Part shown: positions 1 to 9,859 of the stretch, one piece after another
How the letters are laid out: the number at the start of each line of letters is the position of its first letter
Position numbering within the stretch: position 1 is the stretch's first letter
Assembly: GCA_020630065.1 (NCBI GenBank)
Contig: JAHDCC010000003.1
Location: forward strand, 62,001-126,000
DNA: 64,000 bases
Origin: Acidimicrobiales bacterium
Lineage (GTDB): Bacteria > Actinomycetota > Acidimicrobiia > Acidimicrobiales > SZUA-35
Direction of reading: 5' to 3'
The notes under the pieces: model-generated
Database searches by the model: none
What the model was told of the DNA's origin: nothing
What the model saw: only the letters and a program-made list of their open reading frames with translations
Program-made: the position numbers and the translations under genes

Positions 1-849
1 CGTCTTTGGCCTGTACGCCCTGTAGTTCGGGGTTTGATCGGTTTGGCGAATATGATCGTTCCGGGTCGCGGTCTCGGTATGGGACCGTTTTCTCCCGCCG
101 AGGAACTCATTGCGCTCGCTGACGCCGCGGTTGAGGAATCGGTGCTCGAAAAAGATGAGCGTGACCTGATCCAATCGGCAATCAAGTTTCGTGACACTAT
201 CGTCCGTGAAGTTATGGTGCCACGTCCGGACATGCTCGCCGTTGATCAGTCGGTGTCGGTAGGGTCTGCGCTTGAGACATCTTCGTCGGCCGGGTACTCT
301 CGTCTTCCCGCTTTGGGAGCGGTAACCGACGAAGTGACGGGGCTGGTATACGTGAAAGACCTGATTCGGGCCGAGCTTGACGGGAAAGCGGCCGAATCGG
401 TGGAGCAGCTTCTTCGCCCCGCCCACCATGTGCCAGAAACAAAGCGGGTATCTGAGCTGCTTCGTGAAATGCAGGAGCAGAAGTTCCACATGGCGATCGC
501 CATCGATGAATATGGCGGTGTAGCTGGGTTGGTGACGTTGGAGGACTTGATAGAGGAACTCGTCGGTGAGATCGTCGACGAGTACGATGTCGAAGAACCT
601 TTGGTTGAGCTTCAGCCGGACGGAACCCTACGAGTGGACGGAAGAATCGCCATCGACGAGCTGAACGAGCTGGCAGGTTTGGCGTTACCTGAAGGTGACT
701 GGGACACGGTCGCCGGGTTAGTTTTCGATCGGTTCGGTCGAGTGCCAAAGACTGGTGAATCATGCAACGTGGACGGATACCGACTACGGGTCGAACGTCT
801 CCAGGGGCGTCGAATAACCCGGGTTTTAGTAGTTAAAGCAAATGTGTAG
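1..849 (+). CDS. CNNM/CorC-HlyC family CBS-domain protein, C-terminal part
   Basis: The reading frame is open to the left edge, so this is the C-terminal ~282 residues of a longer protein; the TTG at 34 is not a real start. The visible part begins with the linker that follows the DUF21/CNNM membrane domain (an acidic helix around AEELIALADAAVEE), then a CBS pair (first half around DTIVREVMVPRPD, second around IDEYGGVAGLVTLEDLIEELVG) and a C-terminal CorC/HlyC transporter-associated domain. The family holds magnesium/cobalt efflux proteins and so-called hemolysins; CBS pairs usually sense adenine nucleotides. It lies 17 bases before era, as is common in bacteria. The N-terminal membrane domain is outside the window, so the transport role is family knowledge only. 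Confidence 0.9.
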   Translation, partial: RLWPVRPVVRGLIGLANMIVPGRGLGMGPFSPAEELIALADAAVEESVLEKDERDLIQSAIKFRDTIVREVMVPRPDMLAVDQSVSVGSALETSSSAGYSRLPALGAVTDEVTGLVYVKDLIRAELDGKAAESVEQLLRPAHHVPETKRVSELLREMQEQKFHMAIAIDEYGGVAGLVTLEDLIEELVGEIVDEYDVEEPLVELQPDGTLRVDGRIAIDELNELAGLALPEGDWDTVAGLVFDRFGRVPKTGESCNVDGYRLRVERLQGRRITRVLVVKANV

Positions 850-866
850 AGATCGGAATAACTGAT

Positions 867-1736
867 ATGACGGATGAATTAACGCCCGATGAGGGGTTCC
901 GGTCAGGCTTTGTGTCGTTCACTGGTCGACCCAACGTCGGCAAATCGACGCTTTTGAATAAGATCGTCGATTCTAAAGTGAGTATTGTCTCGAACAAGGC
1001 CCAAACGACCCGGCACAAAATACGTGGGGTGCTGCATCAACCCGGCTTACAAATCGTGTTCGTAGATACACCGGGAATTTCAAAACCAAGATCTGCGTTG
1101 GGGGAGAGCCTAAACGACACGGCTCGATCCGTTTACTCAGATGTCGATATCAACTGCTTGGTAGTTGACGCTGCGTCGGGTTTCGGTAAAGGGGACTCGT
1201 TTCTAGCTGAACGAATAGACGTCGAAAATACGATTCTCATTTTAAACAAAGTTGACGGCATGAAGCCGGAAGCGGTCGCTTCGGAACTCAAAAAAGTTTC
1301 GACCATGGGATTCGCCGAGTACTTTCCGCTCTCGGCATGGACAGGAAAAGGGGTGAAAGCGTTGGTCGACCATCTGGCGAAGCGAATGCCAGAAGGTCCC
1401 CGTTGGTACCCCGACGAAATGACGTCCGATTTACCGGAATCTCAATGGGTCGCTGAACTCGTTCGTGAGCAACTGTTCCATGAGATGCGAGAAGAGCTTC
1501 CCCATTCGATCGCGACCCGAGTAACCGAATGGGATTTGCCTCGAATTCGGGTTGAAATTCTGGTCGAACGCGACTCTCAAAAAGGTATCGTCATCGGAAA
1601 ACGGGGCGAGATGCTAAAAAATGTTGGCACGCGTGTACGAAAGCAACTTCCAAAAGGGACTTTTCTTGAGCTAGTAGTTTCGGTCGCTCAGAATTGGCAA
1701 CAAGACCGTACCTCGGTAGAAGACTTCGGGTATTAG
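867..1736 (+). CDS. era: GTPase Era
   Basis: Ras-like GTPase that binds 16S rRNA near its 3' end and assists 30S assembly. A 289-residue protein of normal family length. The P-loop GRPNVGKS is at residues 20-27, the switch II DTPG follows FVDTPGIS, and the guanine-specificity NKVD is in ILNKVDGMKP. The C-terminal KH domain has its signature GIVIGKRGE at about 240-248. The ATG at 867 follows the upstream CBS gene by 17 bases, so the two are probably co-transcribed. A 57-base inverted-repeat structure begins at the stop codon. Identification is secure. Confidence 0.97.
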   Translation: MTDELTPDEGFRSGFVSFTGRPNVGKSTLLNKIVDSKVSIVSNKAQTTRHKIRGVLHQPGLQIVFVDTPGISKPRSALGESLNDTARSVYSDVDINCLVVDAASGFGKGDSFLAERIDVENTILILNKVDGMKPEAVASELKKVSTMGFAEYFPLSAWTGKGVKALVDHLAKRMPEGPRWYPDEMTSDLPESQWVAELVREQLFHEMREELPHSIATRVTEWDLPRIRVEILVERDSQKGIVIGKRGEMLKNVGTRVRKQLPKGTFLELVVSVAQNWQQDRTSVEDFGY

Positions 1737-1791
1737 CAGGCCAGCGAATCGCGGGAACTGAAATTGACCCTGAGGGTCGAACTAGCCTGCT
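1735..1791 (+). other. Nested inverted repeat at the 3' end of era
   Basis: AGCAGGC (1735-1741, overlapping the era stop) pairs perfectly with GCCTGCT (1785-1791). Inside lies a second perfect hairpin, GACCC-TGA-GGGTC (1766-1778). No T-tract follows, so it is not a classic intrinsic terminator. It could be a 3'-end stabiliser, a Rho-type or processing site, or chance. Confidence 0.35.
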
Positions 1792-1900
1792 GCTTGGACT
1801 CACAGATGGTTGCAGCTATATCTTTTCGTAGCGCTTGACACCTTGTGAACGGCATGAATTAGGATGCTGTTTTCGCCCCAACAAAATTGGATGGTTGTCC

Positions 1901-3649
1901 ATGACAAGCTTGCCGCCGCACGCCGATGAACCTGCCATACCTCACTTCCTCGATGAGGATGAGGCCGCTTCGTTGACCGAAGCGCTACTTCACTTGGTAG
2001 AGGCTGACCCACAGTCTCAAGATTCGACTGATTCTTCAGACGAGCTTGCAAGCGAATCGAGTATCGACAAGCCACCGGTTTCGATCCACAAGTTCCGAAA
2101 GAGGATCAATCGTTCACCGATCTCAAAACCCGTGGCTTCTACGGACACGAAACAGAATTCTGATGCGGCGTCGACGGTACCTGAGTCTACGTCACCAGAA
2201 AAGGAAGCCGAAATAGACTTGGTTCATCGGGACTTGCAGGAAGCCATGGCTGCTTCTGCTGTCGTCAACCAAGACGTTGAAGACGAGAATGCAGTAGCCG
2301 TCGAATCTGGTGTCGGGATGGAAGAAGAGATCTCTGACGAAGCTGGTGTGCTGTTCTTCGCCCGTCCGACGAGCTCCGATTTGGACGACGACAAAGACAT
2401 TGTGTATTCTCAAGCCGAGCTACCAACTCGGATTTCGTTAGCGGTAAAAGATTTCTTCGGACGTAAGTTCTCGGAAGCGAAATCGGAAGAAGAAACAGAT
2501 ACCGATCAACATCAACATACTTCCTCTCACACATTGGTCGATTCCGATCGAAACCAAGAGGAAGAAGAAACTGATCTGGCGACAGTTGCCGGGAGTGGTT
2601 TCTCGGAGGGTGGACCTTCTGAGACTATTGCCGGGAGTGGTGGCCCGCCCGTCAAAGGCGAAGACGGGTCTTTTAGCTGGATGTGTGCTGAACGAACCGC
2701 CGGGCGTTCACGTCTGGGTTTCGACAGTGAGGAAGAGGACCAAGAGCCAGCCAGCATCAAGACGTTGGACCGAACCGAAGCCGCTGACCCACCCCACCCC
2801 AACGTGCCAAAACGCCCAGGATGTGTTCAACATGTTGGGAGCGGTCACCCACGCAGAATCGGGTCGCCTCTTCTGGTCTCGTCCGACCTCGCAGGAATTC
2901 AAACTTTTCGGACTAAGGGAGCGAAACTGGGAGATCTCCGGAACGGTTCCGCCTCATTCCGCCGCCACGATCGGCCTTCGGGCGACGGAACTCGAAACGA
3001 AGCCGACCGAATATTGGCGCTTGCGCTTTCGGCTTTCGAACCATACAAAAAAGACAAAGTTTCCGCCGCTATGGCTGCGGTTGCCATCATCAGTATCGGT
3101 GTAATCGGCTGGGTGGCGTATGCGTACATAAGCGATTGGTCCGATGCCTCAGCAAACTTTCGTCAGTCGTTATTGATTGGACCGCTAGTCCTTCGAGCCT
3201 CAGCGTTAGGAAAGAAAACCTCTATGGAGCTAGCCCTAAACGGGACTCATGGTCTCGGGTCTGTGCCTGTAGTGGCAAATCCGGCCCCTGACCGGATTCG
3301 GACGACGGCCGCATTCGAAGTAGTCGAACTCGATACTGGCGGCAGGGCTGCAGATGGCGGCCGTCAACGATCGTACTTAGTGGACCTTCCTAGATTGGCG
3401 GCGATCACTGTGCGAGGTAGGACCCCGGGTTCGCCCTCGGTGGTCAATAGTAGAAGAGCTACTCAAGAGCCTGAACATAGAAAACCTTGGGTGGCCAATC
3501 GACAGGCTGGTTCAGTTATCAACAGACGGCGCTCGTCCCGACAGGGGCCGCAGCCTCGACACATGGGTGATACAAACGAGCAGACCGATAACGTCGTCGC
3601 TGAGGCCCTCTCACGGCTGGATGCTGGTTCATATCGGGTACGAAACTAA
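1901..3649 (+). CDS. Unknown acidic protein with one membrane segment
   Basis: I do not recognise a family. The ATG at 1901 is preferred over the upstream in-frame start at 1835 because the protein then begins MTSLPPHADEP and turns acidic, as in other disordered actinobacterial tails. Residues 1-280 are rich in Asp, Glu and Ser and look disordered. One hydrophobic segment (AAMAAVAIISIGVIGWVAY) lies near residues 390-411, followed by a ~170-residue Arg/Gly-rich C-terminus. It sits between era and uppS. Between about 2800 and 2970 an alternative frame looks more protein-like than this one, so the middle of the product may be misread or the gene may carry paired frameshifts. Confidence 0.6.
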   Translation: MTSLPPHADEPAIPHFLDEDEAASLTEALLHLVEADPQSQDSTDSSDELASESSIDKPPVSIHKFRKRINRSPISKPVASTDTKQNSDAASTVPESTSPEKEAEIDLVHRDLQEAMAASAVVNQDVEDENAVAVESGVGMEEEISDEAGVLFFARPTSSDLDDDKDIVYSQAELPTRISLAVKDFFGRKFSEAKSEEETDTDQHQHTSSHTLVDSDRNQEEEETDLATVAGSGFSEGGPSETIAGSGGPPVKGEDGSFSWMCAERTAGRSRLGFDSEEEDQEPASIKTLDRTEAADPPHPNVPKRPGCVQHVGSGHPRRIGSPLLVSSDLAGIQTFRTKGAKLGDLRNGSASFRRHDRPSGDGTRNEADRILALALSAFEPYKKDKVSAAMAAVAIISIGVIGWVAYAYISDWSDASANFRQSLLIGPLVLRASALGKKTSMELALNGTHGLGSVPVVANPAPDRIRTTAAFEVVELDTGGRAADGGRQRSYLVDLPRLAAITVRGRTPGSPSVVNSRRATQEPEHRKPWVANRQAGSVINRRRSSRQGPQPRHMGDTNEQTDNVVAEALSRLDAGSYRVRN

Positions 3650-3783
3650 CTTTGAGCCTAGTGGGGTAGGTCGATGTGCCTCGCTATGAGTTGGTCCGCC
3701 TAGTTGAGCAGTTTCGAGATGTTGCATCCCGGCGTTTGTTGTTGGATCCATGACCCGGATCTAACACATTTGGTGTACGGTTT

Positions 3784-4515
3784 GTGGTGATGGTTTTAAC
3801 TGATCACAGCCTGGATTCTGATCGCATTCCTGAACACGTCGCCTGTGTCATGGACGGTAACGGACGGTGGGCACAGATTCGTGGACTAAAGCGCACTGAC
3901 GGTCATACCGCTGGTGAAGAAGCTCTTCTCGATGTCGTAGAAGGTGCGGTCGACCTCGGTGTGGACTGGCTGACCGTTTATGCTTTCTCGACTGAAAACT
4001 GGCGTCGCCCGATCGACGAAGTCCAGTTCTTGATGCGGTTTAACGAATCTATTTTGGTTCGGCGTCGCGACGAGTTAAACGAAATGGGTGTCCGTATCCG
4101 TTTCATTGGGCGTCAGGATTGGCGAGTTCCCAAACGGCTTAAACGTCAAATGGACGAGGCAGTAAATTTGACTGCTAATAATACGACGCTCACTCTTACG
4201 ATCGCATTTAACTACGGTTCTAGGGCAGAACTGGTGGATGCCTGCCGGAAGTTGGTCGCTAGTGGTGTCAAAGAGTCCGACATCACGGAGGAACGTATCG
4301 CGGCCGAACTTTACGACCCGGAAATGCCCGATGTTGATTTGTGGGTTCGAACCTCTGGCGAGTACCGCATATCCAACTACCTGATTTGGCAGTCCGCCTA
4401 CGCTGAACTGGTGTTTCTTGACACCTATTGGCCAGATATGCGTCGCGATCATCTCTTCGCAGCCGTAAAAGAGTATCAACTGCGCAACCGCAGGTTTGGT
4501 GGACTGAGTAGCTAA
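3784..4515 (+). CDS. uppS: Undecaprenyl diphosphate synthase (cis-prenyltransferase)
   Basis: Condenses isopentenyl diphosphate onto an allylic diphosphate in cis to make the polyprenyl carrier used for peptidoglycan; peripheral membrane enzyme. Hallmarks: MDGNGRW with the catalytic Asp at residue 24, the YAFSTENWRRP motif, and the diphosphate-binding RTSGEYRISNYLIWQ-type motif with WPD near the C-terminus. Length (243 residues) is normal. Possible starts are GTG 3784, GTG 3787 and ATG 3790; none has a strong Shine-Dalgarno sequence, and the choice changes the protein by only two residues. It precedes recO by 38 bases. In the canonical RTSGExRxSNF motif a Tyr occupies a variable position, so nothing catalytic is lost. 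Confidence 0.95.
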   Translation: MVMVLTDHSLDSDRIPEHVACVMDGNGRWAQIRGLKRTDGHTAGEEALLDVVEGAVDLGVDWLTVYAFSTENWRRPIDEVQFLMRFNESILVRRRDELNEMGVRIRFIGRQDWRVPKRLKRQMDEAVNLTANNTTLTLTIAFNYGSRAELVDACRKLVASGVKESDITEERIAAELYDPEMPDVDLWVRTSGEYRISNYLIWQSAYAELVFLDTYWPDMRRDHLFAAVKEYQLRNRRFGGLSS

Positions 4516-4553
4516 TGCGGTTCGCCGCTCACAGTCAATAGGCTGGTTTAGCG

Positions 4554-5273
4554 ATGGTGTTGTACCGAGACGAAGCGATAGTTCTACGCACCTACAAGTT
4601 GGGTGAGGCCGATCGAATCGTGAATTTCTATTCAAGAGGCCGCGGTAAGATTCGGGCGGTAGCAAAAGGCGTTCGTCGGACAAAAAGCAAATTTGGTTCT
4701 CTTCTCGAACCTGCCTCTATCGTCAATCTTCAACTCTATGAGGGACGTAACCTCGATATCGTCACGCAGGCGGAGCGCACGGTTCCCCTCGTTGCGGCTC
4801 GTTCCGACCTTGATTTGTACAGCAGACTTTCAACGGTTCTAGAAATCGTGGATCAGATCGGTATCGAAGGTGAGTCGAATGCGGCGTTGTACAAACTTAC
4901 TGTTGGGGCGGCTACCGAACTTGATCGGACCAAAAATGGGTTGGTAGTCACCGCGTTCATCGCCAAAGTGCTCAAACTAGAAGGTGTTCAACCAGTAGTT
5001 GATCGCTGTGTTGTCTGCGGTGTGACAGAACCGCTGGTTGCTTTTGCCTTGCATGAAGGGGGAGTGCTGTGTCATTCCTGCCGCCGAGGTCACCAGTTAA
5101 GTGAGGAGGCGAGATTGTGTCTGGTAGCTGTCTTTGAAGGCCGGGTTCGACATGTTTTGGATACAACCCCGCCGGAAGTGGCGTTGGAGCTTCAAACATT
5201 GTCTGCTGCCATAATCGAACAGCATCTCGAGCGACGGTTGAAATCACAAGACGTCTTACACAACTTCAAATAG
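4554..5273 (+). CDS. recO: DNA repair protein RecO
   Basis: Recombination mediator of the RecFOR pathway that loads RecA onto SSB-coated single-stranded DNA. N-terminal OB fold (MVLYRDEAIVLRTYKLGEAD), an all-helical middle, and a C4 zinc module with Cys152, Cys155, Cys173 and Cys176 (CVVC and CHSC pairs). Length 239 residues is typical. ATG 4554 starts the family's standard N-terminus. The gene stands between uppS and glyS, an order seen in several actinobacteria. Confidence 0.95.
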   Translation: MVLYRDEAIVLRTYKLGEADRIVNFYSRGRGKIRAVAKGVRRTKSKFGSLLEPASIVNLQLYEGRNLDIVTQAERTVPLVAARSDLDLYSRLSTVLEIVDQIGIEGESNAALYKLTVGAATELDRTKNGLVVTAFIAKVLKLEGVQPVVDRCVVCGVTEPLVAFALHEGGVLCHSCRRGHQLSEEARLCLVAVFEGRVRHVLDTTPPEVALELQTLSAAIIEQHLERRLKSQDVLHNFK

Positions 5274-5388
5274 GTGCCAAGATCGTTTCGGCGCCGCATG
5301 TTCGGTGTATTCGCCTTAGATAGTCGAGATCTTTGCAATTTCCGACAATCCCTCACAGCTGGCAAAAGGTCGGTTACCCTGCGTCGTC

Positions 5389-6699
5389 ATGGCATCATCG
5401 GAGTTGTTCGACAAGATTGTAAACCTCTCAAAACGGCGTGGGATTGTTTTCCCTTCGGCCGAAATTTACGGCGGTTTCCGTTCGACCTATGATTACGGGC
5501 CCGTTGGGGTTCTGATGTTGCGTAACGTGAAGGACGCCTGGTGGCGTTCGATGGTTCAGCTACGGCCAGATGTTGTAGGCCTCGACGCATCGATTCTGTC
5601 CCCGCCCGCTATTTGGGAGGCTTCTGGACACCTCGCTAACTTCACAGACCCGTTGGTGGACTGCAAAAGCTGCGGCTCTCGGCACCGGCTCGACAAGCTC
5701 GAAGATCCAAACACGTGCCCGACTTGTGGTGCCACCGGTGAATTTACTGAGCCTCGCCAGTTCAATTTGATGTTCAAAACGCAGGCCGGTCCGGTGGAGG
5801 ACTCCGGTGCGATAGCGTACCTGCGGCCCGAGACGGCTCAAGGCATGTTCATCAACTTCGCTAACGTCCTCAACACCAGCCGCAAAAAGCCGCCGTTTGG
5901 TATCGCCCAAATCGGCAAGAGTTTCCGTAACGAAATCACTCCTGGAAATTTTGTGTTTCGGACCAGAGAGTTCGAGCAGATGGAGATGGAATTCTTCGTT
6001 CCACCTGCCGAAGCTGACGAGTGGTACGACTACTGGTGTAACGAACGGCTGCAATGGTACATCGATCACGGTATGACAGCGGAGAAGGTTCGTCTTCGGG
6101 CCCACGAATCAGATGAACTCAGCCACTATTCCTCTGGAACAAGCGACGTCGAGTTCGAATTTCCGTGGGGTTGGGACGAGCTTGAAGGTATAGCGAATCG
6201 TGGTGACTACGATCTGACCCAACATGCGAAACATTCGGGGGAGAAGCTTGATTTCTTCGATCAAGCCTCAAATAGTCGCTACACGCCTCACGTAATTGAA
6301 CCCGCTGCGGGTGCTACCAGAACCATGATGGCGTTTCTGATGGATGCGTACCACGAAGAAACCGTTAACGACGAGACCCGAACGGTTTTGCGGTTACACC
6401 ATCGCATAGCGGCATACAAAATAGCGGTACTGCCACTTTCGAAGAAACCGGAACTCGCTGGTCCATCCAAAGAGATCTTTGATGGTCTTTCACAGCGTTG
6501 GATGTGCGACTACGACCAGACGCAGGCGATCGGGAAGCGGTACCGTCGACAGGACGAAATCGGCACCCCGTATTGTGTGACCGTCGATTTCGACACGTTG
6601 GACGACCAGGCGGTTACGATTCGAGATCGCGACACGATGGAACAGGTCCGTATCCCTATCGCCGATGTCGAACAATGGTTCGCTGAGCGGCTTGTATAA
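5389..6699 (+). CDS. glyS: Glycyl-tRNA synthetase, single-chain dimeric type
   Basis: Class II synthetase charging tRNA-Gly; the one-chain alpha-2 type, not the separate GlyQ/GlyS tetramer. Residues 1-80 hold the conserved IYGGFRSTYDYGPVG segment; a zinc knuckle follows with Cys92, Cys95, Cys110 and Cys113. LRPETAQG (145-152), the motif 2 region GKSFRNEITP with REFEQMEMEFF, and the motif 3 region IEPAAGATRTMMAFL are present, followed by the C-terminal anticodon-binding domain. The 436-residue length is normal for the bacterial form. ATG 5389 gives the expected N-terminus. Three short tandem repeats begin at its stop codon. Confidence 0.96.
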   Translation: MASSELFDKIVNLSKRRGIVFPSAEIYGGFRSTYDYGPVGVLMLRNVKDAWWRSMVQLRPDVVGLDASILSPPAIWEASGHLANFTDPLVDCKSCGSRHRLDKLEDPNTCPTCGATGEFTEPRQFNLMFKTQAGPVEDSGAIAYLRPETAQGMFINFANVLNTSRKKPPFGIAQIGKSFRNEITPGNFVFRTREFEQMEMEFFVPPAEADEWYDYWCNERLQWYIDHGMTAEKVRLRAHESDELSHYSSGTSDVEFEFPWGWDELEGIANRGDYDLTQHAKHSGEKLDFFDQASNSRYTPHVIEPAAGATRTMMAFLMDAYHEETVNDETRTVLRLHHRIAAYKIAVLPLSKKPELAGPSKEIFDGLSQRWMCDYDQTQAIGKRYRRQDEIGTPYCVTVDFDTLDDQAVTIRDRDTMEQVRIPIADVEQWFAERLV

Positions 6700-6736
6700 C
6701 AACGCTGGGTAACAACGATGGGGTAACAACGATGTG
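6697..6736 (+). repeat. Three tandem 13-14 bp repeats starting at the glyS stop
   Basis: Units TAACAACGCTGGG (6697-6709), TAACAACGATGGGG (6710-6723) and TAACAACGATGTG (6724-6736). The first unit contains the glyS stop codon, so each copy adds another in-frame or near-frame TAA. Looks like local slippage duplication. Confidence 0.8.
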
Positions 6737-6777
6737 TTCGATCCGCTCGTCGAGTTAGGGCGGTAGCGTTAGAACCT

Positions 6778-8589
6778 GTGGGCATTGTTGACGAAGACAT
6801 CGTACGAGTCAGAGAAGCTACTGACATTGTCGCGGTTATTTCTCAGTACACACAACTAAAGAGGGTTGGACGAAGATTCTCGGGGCTTTGCCCGTTTCAC
6901 GCCGAAAAGTCACCCTCGTTTTCGGTAAACGCCGAACAAGGCTTGTACTACTGCTTTGGTTGTGCAGCCAAGGGCGACGCGATCTCGTTTCTGCGGGAAA
7001 AAGAACAGCTCGACTTTGTGGGCGCAGTAGAGCGCTTGGCCCAAAAGTCAGGCGTTACCCTTCACTACACCGATGCTGGTCAAGGCGAAAGTCGGAAACG
7101 TCGTCGACGTCTAGTTGAAGCGATCGGCGAAGCGGTCGAATGGTATCACAAGCGTCTTCTCACTGGGAAAGACGCGGGACCGGCTCGAAGTTATCTTCGG
7201 CAGCGAGGCTATGAGCGTGACGTAGTTGAACAGTACCGGATCGGGTGGGCGCCCGATGGTTGGGACGAGCTATGTAAACACGTCAATCTCAGCGACCAGG
7301 ATTTAAAGGATGCCGGTCTTGGGTTCACCAACAAGGCCGGGCGGTCCCAGGATGCGTTTCGTAGCCGAATAATGTTCCCGATCTTCGACGCCCAAAATAA
7401 TGCGGTGGCGTTTGGTGGCCGGAAGCTCCCCGGTGCCGACGGCCCTAAATATAAGAACTCATTCGAGTCTGACGTGTACCACAAGAGCAGCATTCTCTAT
7501 GGGCTAAATTGGGCCAAAAACGACATTGTCAAAGCCGATCACGTTTTGGTTTGTGAAGGCTACACCGACGTGATTGGTTTTGGTCGTGCCGGTCTGATGA
7601 CTGCTGTTGCCACGTGCGGTACGGCTTTGACCGAGAACCATGTCAAGATTCTGCGCCGGTTTGGTCGGCGGGTTATTTTGGCTTTTGATGCCGATACCGC
7701 TGGCCAGAACGCGGCGGCCAGGTTCTATGAGTGGGAGAAATCGTACGACCTCGATGTTTATGTAGCGGCGCTGCCGACCGGGGTCGACCCGGGGGCCTTG
7801 GCTGAAACAGATCCGGAACGGTTACGAGAGTCGGTCACCGACGCGAAACCCTTCTTAGATTTTCAGGTGACCCGTGTGCTTGCCGCCGCCGACTTAAGCA
7901 CTGCCGAAGGCCGGGTTCGAGCGGTTGACCAAGCATTCGAATTGGTGGCTGAACATCCAGAACCATTGGTTCGTGACCAATACGTTCTTCAGGTCGCAGC
8001 AAAATGCCGTTTGGAGGAAGGGTTAGCTCGGGAACGGTTACAAACCATATTGGCGAATCCAAAAGCAGATCCGGACTCTGGCGCCCAAGGTGCTGCCGGA
8101 CGGCCTACAAGGACCCGATCGAAGGCGGTTGGCGGTGATTGGAGCACGAACAGGAGAGAGTACGAAGCCCTAAAGTTGGCTGTTCAGGGCGATGAAATCC
8201 GCAAGTTTGTCGACCTTGAATTGTTCACCGACGAACGTTCTGCGTTAGTCTATGAACTAACAGGAAAACACACGACGCTGCATACCGCAATTGCTGAAGG
8301 GGGTCCGGAGGTAGGCGATTTGGTTCAGCGTCTGTCAGTCGAGGACACAAGTTCGGACCCGATTGATGTCGCTGGGCTTCTTTGGGAGCGGTATTTGGCG
8401 GCACAAATAGACCTTTGCCGGGTAGAAGCCAGAAGCGTAAGCGCCGCCAGCGAACGTTTTTCGGAGCTAAACCAAGAGATGAATTGGTTTAAATATCGAC
8501 TCGAAGACCTAAGAGATGTCAAGAAAAAGGCTTCGACTGTCGAAACATTGTTAGCGTGGATACGTGAAGACCTAGAGGAGTCGGATTGA
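6778..8589 (+). CDS. dnaG: DNA primase
   Basis: Makes RNA primers at the replication fork. The N-terminal zinc-binding domain has Cys38, His41, Cys59 and Cys62 (LCPFH and YYCFGC). The RNA polymerase/TOPRIM core has Glu260 in VCEGYTDV and the metal-binding Asp304 and Asp306 in AFDADTAG. The C-terminal part should bind DnaB helicase. GTG 6778 starts at [18 protein letters not shown], the normal primase N-terminus. Its stop overlaps the rpoD start (TTGA), so the two are translationally coupled, as in the macromolecular synthesis operon, here without rpsU. Confidence 0.97.
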   Translation: MGIVDEDIVRVREATDIVAVISQYTQLKRVGRRFSGLCPFHAEKSPSFSVNAEQGLYYCFGCAAKGDAISFLREKEQLDFVGAVERLAQKSGVTLHYTDAGQGESRKRRRRLVEAIGEAVEWYHKRLLTGKDAGPARSYLRQRGYERDVVEQYRIGWAPDGWDELCKHVNLSDQDLKDAGLGFTNKAGRSQDAFRSRIMFPIFDAQNNAVAFGGRKLPGADGPKYKNSFESDVYHKSSILYGLNWAKNDIVKADHVLVCEGYTDVIGFGRAGLMTAVATCGTALTENHVKILRRFGRRVILAFDADTAGQNAAARFYEWEKSYDLDVYVAALPTGVDPGALAETDPERLRESVTDAKPFLDFQVTRVLAAADLSTAEGRVRAVDQAFELVAEHPEPLVRDQYVLQVAAKCRLEEGLARERLQTILANPKADPDSGAQGAAGRPTRTRSKAVGGDWSTNRREYEALKLAVQGDEIRKFVDLELFTDERSALVYELTGKHTTLHTAIAEGGPEVGDLVQRLSVEDTSSDPIDVAGLLWERYLAAQIDLCRVEARSVSAASERFSELNQEMNWFKYRLEDLRDVKKKASTVETLLAWIREDLEESD

Positions 8590-9824
8590 GCGACCAGCCT
8601 ATGCTTAAGGCAACTGAATTTGGTGAAGAGCATCGACAACGCCTGCTCGTGAGGGCCCGCGCTGGTCGTCCGTTGACGGTAGACGATGTTTTGGCGGTAA
8701 TGCCACGGGTTGAGCTCACACCGATCGTTTTGGCTGAAGTCCGCGAATTCTTGACCGAAAACTCTATTCCGTTCGACGAACAGGCCATCCCTCAGACCGA
8801 ATTAGCTGGCATGGAGGCGAAAGGTCAGCGTAAACTCCGCCGACGGAGTGACCCTGCCCGTCTAGCGGCTGCTGCTATGGCTCAAGCATCGGCGTCATCG
8901 GACCCTATCCGCATGTACCTCAAAGAAATCGGCAAAGTTCCGCTGTTGACGGCTGAAGAAGAGGTCGCGTTAGCCAAACGCATCGAAGCTGGAGCAGAGG
9001 CGGCCACTAAGTCCGCTGATTTATTGGGAGGCGATGGAAGTCGCTGGAAAAAGCTCCCGTTTGATGAGCAGAGAAAGTACCGCCGCAGCGTAGCCGATGG
9101 AGAACGCGCCCGGCAGGAGCTTACGTCGGCCAACCTGCGCCTTGTGGTGTCTATCTCAAAGCGATACATGAATCGTGGTGTACCGATCTTAGATCTTGTC
9201 CAGGAAGGCAACCTGGGGCTTATGAGGGCGGTTCAGAAGTACGACTATTCAAAAGGGTTCAAGTTCTCGACCTACGCTACATGGTGGATTCGTCAAGCTA
9301 TCAGCCGGGCGATCGCTGATCAGTCTCGTACGATCCGTGTGCCGGTACATATGGTTGAATCGATTAACCGGGTTGTCCGAGCCCAGAGGCATTTGAGCCA
9401 GAAACTCGAACGTGAACCGACGTTGGCTGAAATTGCGTCTGAAGTTGATTTGGCTGAACATAAGGTTGGTGAGATTCTTCAGATAGCGTCTCAGGATCCG
9501 CTTTCGCTTGACTCACCGGTAGGCGACGAGAACGACACCTCGATGGCTGATTTCATCCCTGATGGGGCCGAGGCCCCGATCGATCAGGCGGCCCGCAAAT
9601 TCATGTCGGAGGCGGTCAAAGACGTGTTGGCCGATTTGAGTGATCGGGAGTCCGAAGTTGTTCGACTTCGATTTGGTTTGACCGATGGTCGGCCACGTAC
9701 GTTGGAAGAGGTGGGTAAACAGTTTGGTGTTACCCGTGAACGCATACGCCAAATCGAGTCGAAGACGCTAGCGAAGTTGCGTCATCCGTTACGGAGCGAT
9801 CAGCTTCGGGACTATCTCGAGTAA
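8586..9824 (+). CDS. rpoD: Primary RNA polymerase sigma factor (SigA/RpoD)
   Basis: Housekeeping sigma-70 factor. TTG 8586 overlaps the dnaG stop by four bases; an in-frame ATG at 8601 would trim five residues. A short region 1.1 (residues 1-90) is followed by region 1.2 ([16 protein letters not shown] from 106), region 2 with [13 protein letters not shown] for -10 recognition, region 3 and region 4 with the helix-turn-helix ending [19 protein letters not shown]. The 412-residue length fits a group 1 actinobacterial sigma with a modest N-terminal extension. A minus-oriented hairpin and tRNA-Asn follow. Confidence 0.96.
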   Translation: MSDQPMLKATEFGEEHRQRLLVRARAGRPLTVDDVLAVMPRVELTPIVLAEVREFLTENSIPFDEQAIPQTELAGMEAKGQRKLRRRSDPARLAAAAMAQASASSDPIRMYLKEIGKVPLLTAEEEVALAKRIEAGAEAATKSADLLGGDGSRWKKLPFDEQRKYRRSVADGERARQELTSANLRLVVSISKRYMNRGVPILDLVQEGNLGLMRAVQKYDYSKGFKFSTYATWWIRQAISRAIADQSRTIRVPVHMVESINRVVRAQRHLSQKLEREPTLAEIASEVDLAEHKVGEILQIASQDPLSLDSPVGDENDTSMADFIPDGAEAPIDQAARKFMSEAVKDVLADLSDRESEVVRLRFGLTDGRPRTLEEVGKQFGVTRERIRQIESKTLAKLRHPLRSDQLRDYLE

Positions 9825-9859
9825 CGCAACCGTAGGATTTGCTGCTCTAGGAGAAAAAG

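Noticed and set aside
4075..4683. 202-codon minus-strand open frame over uppS and recO
   Set aside because: Lies fully over two well-recognised genes and shows no family signature.
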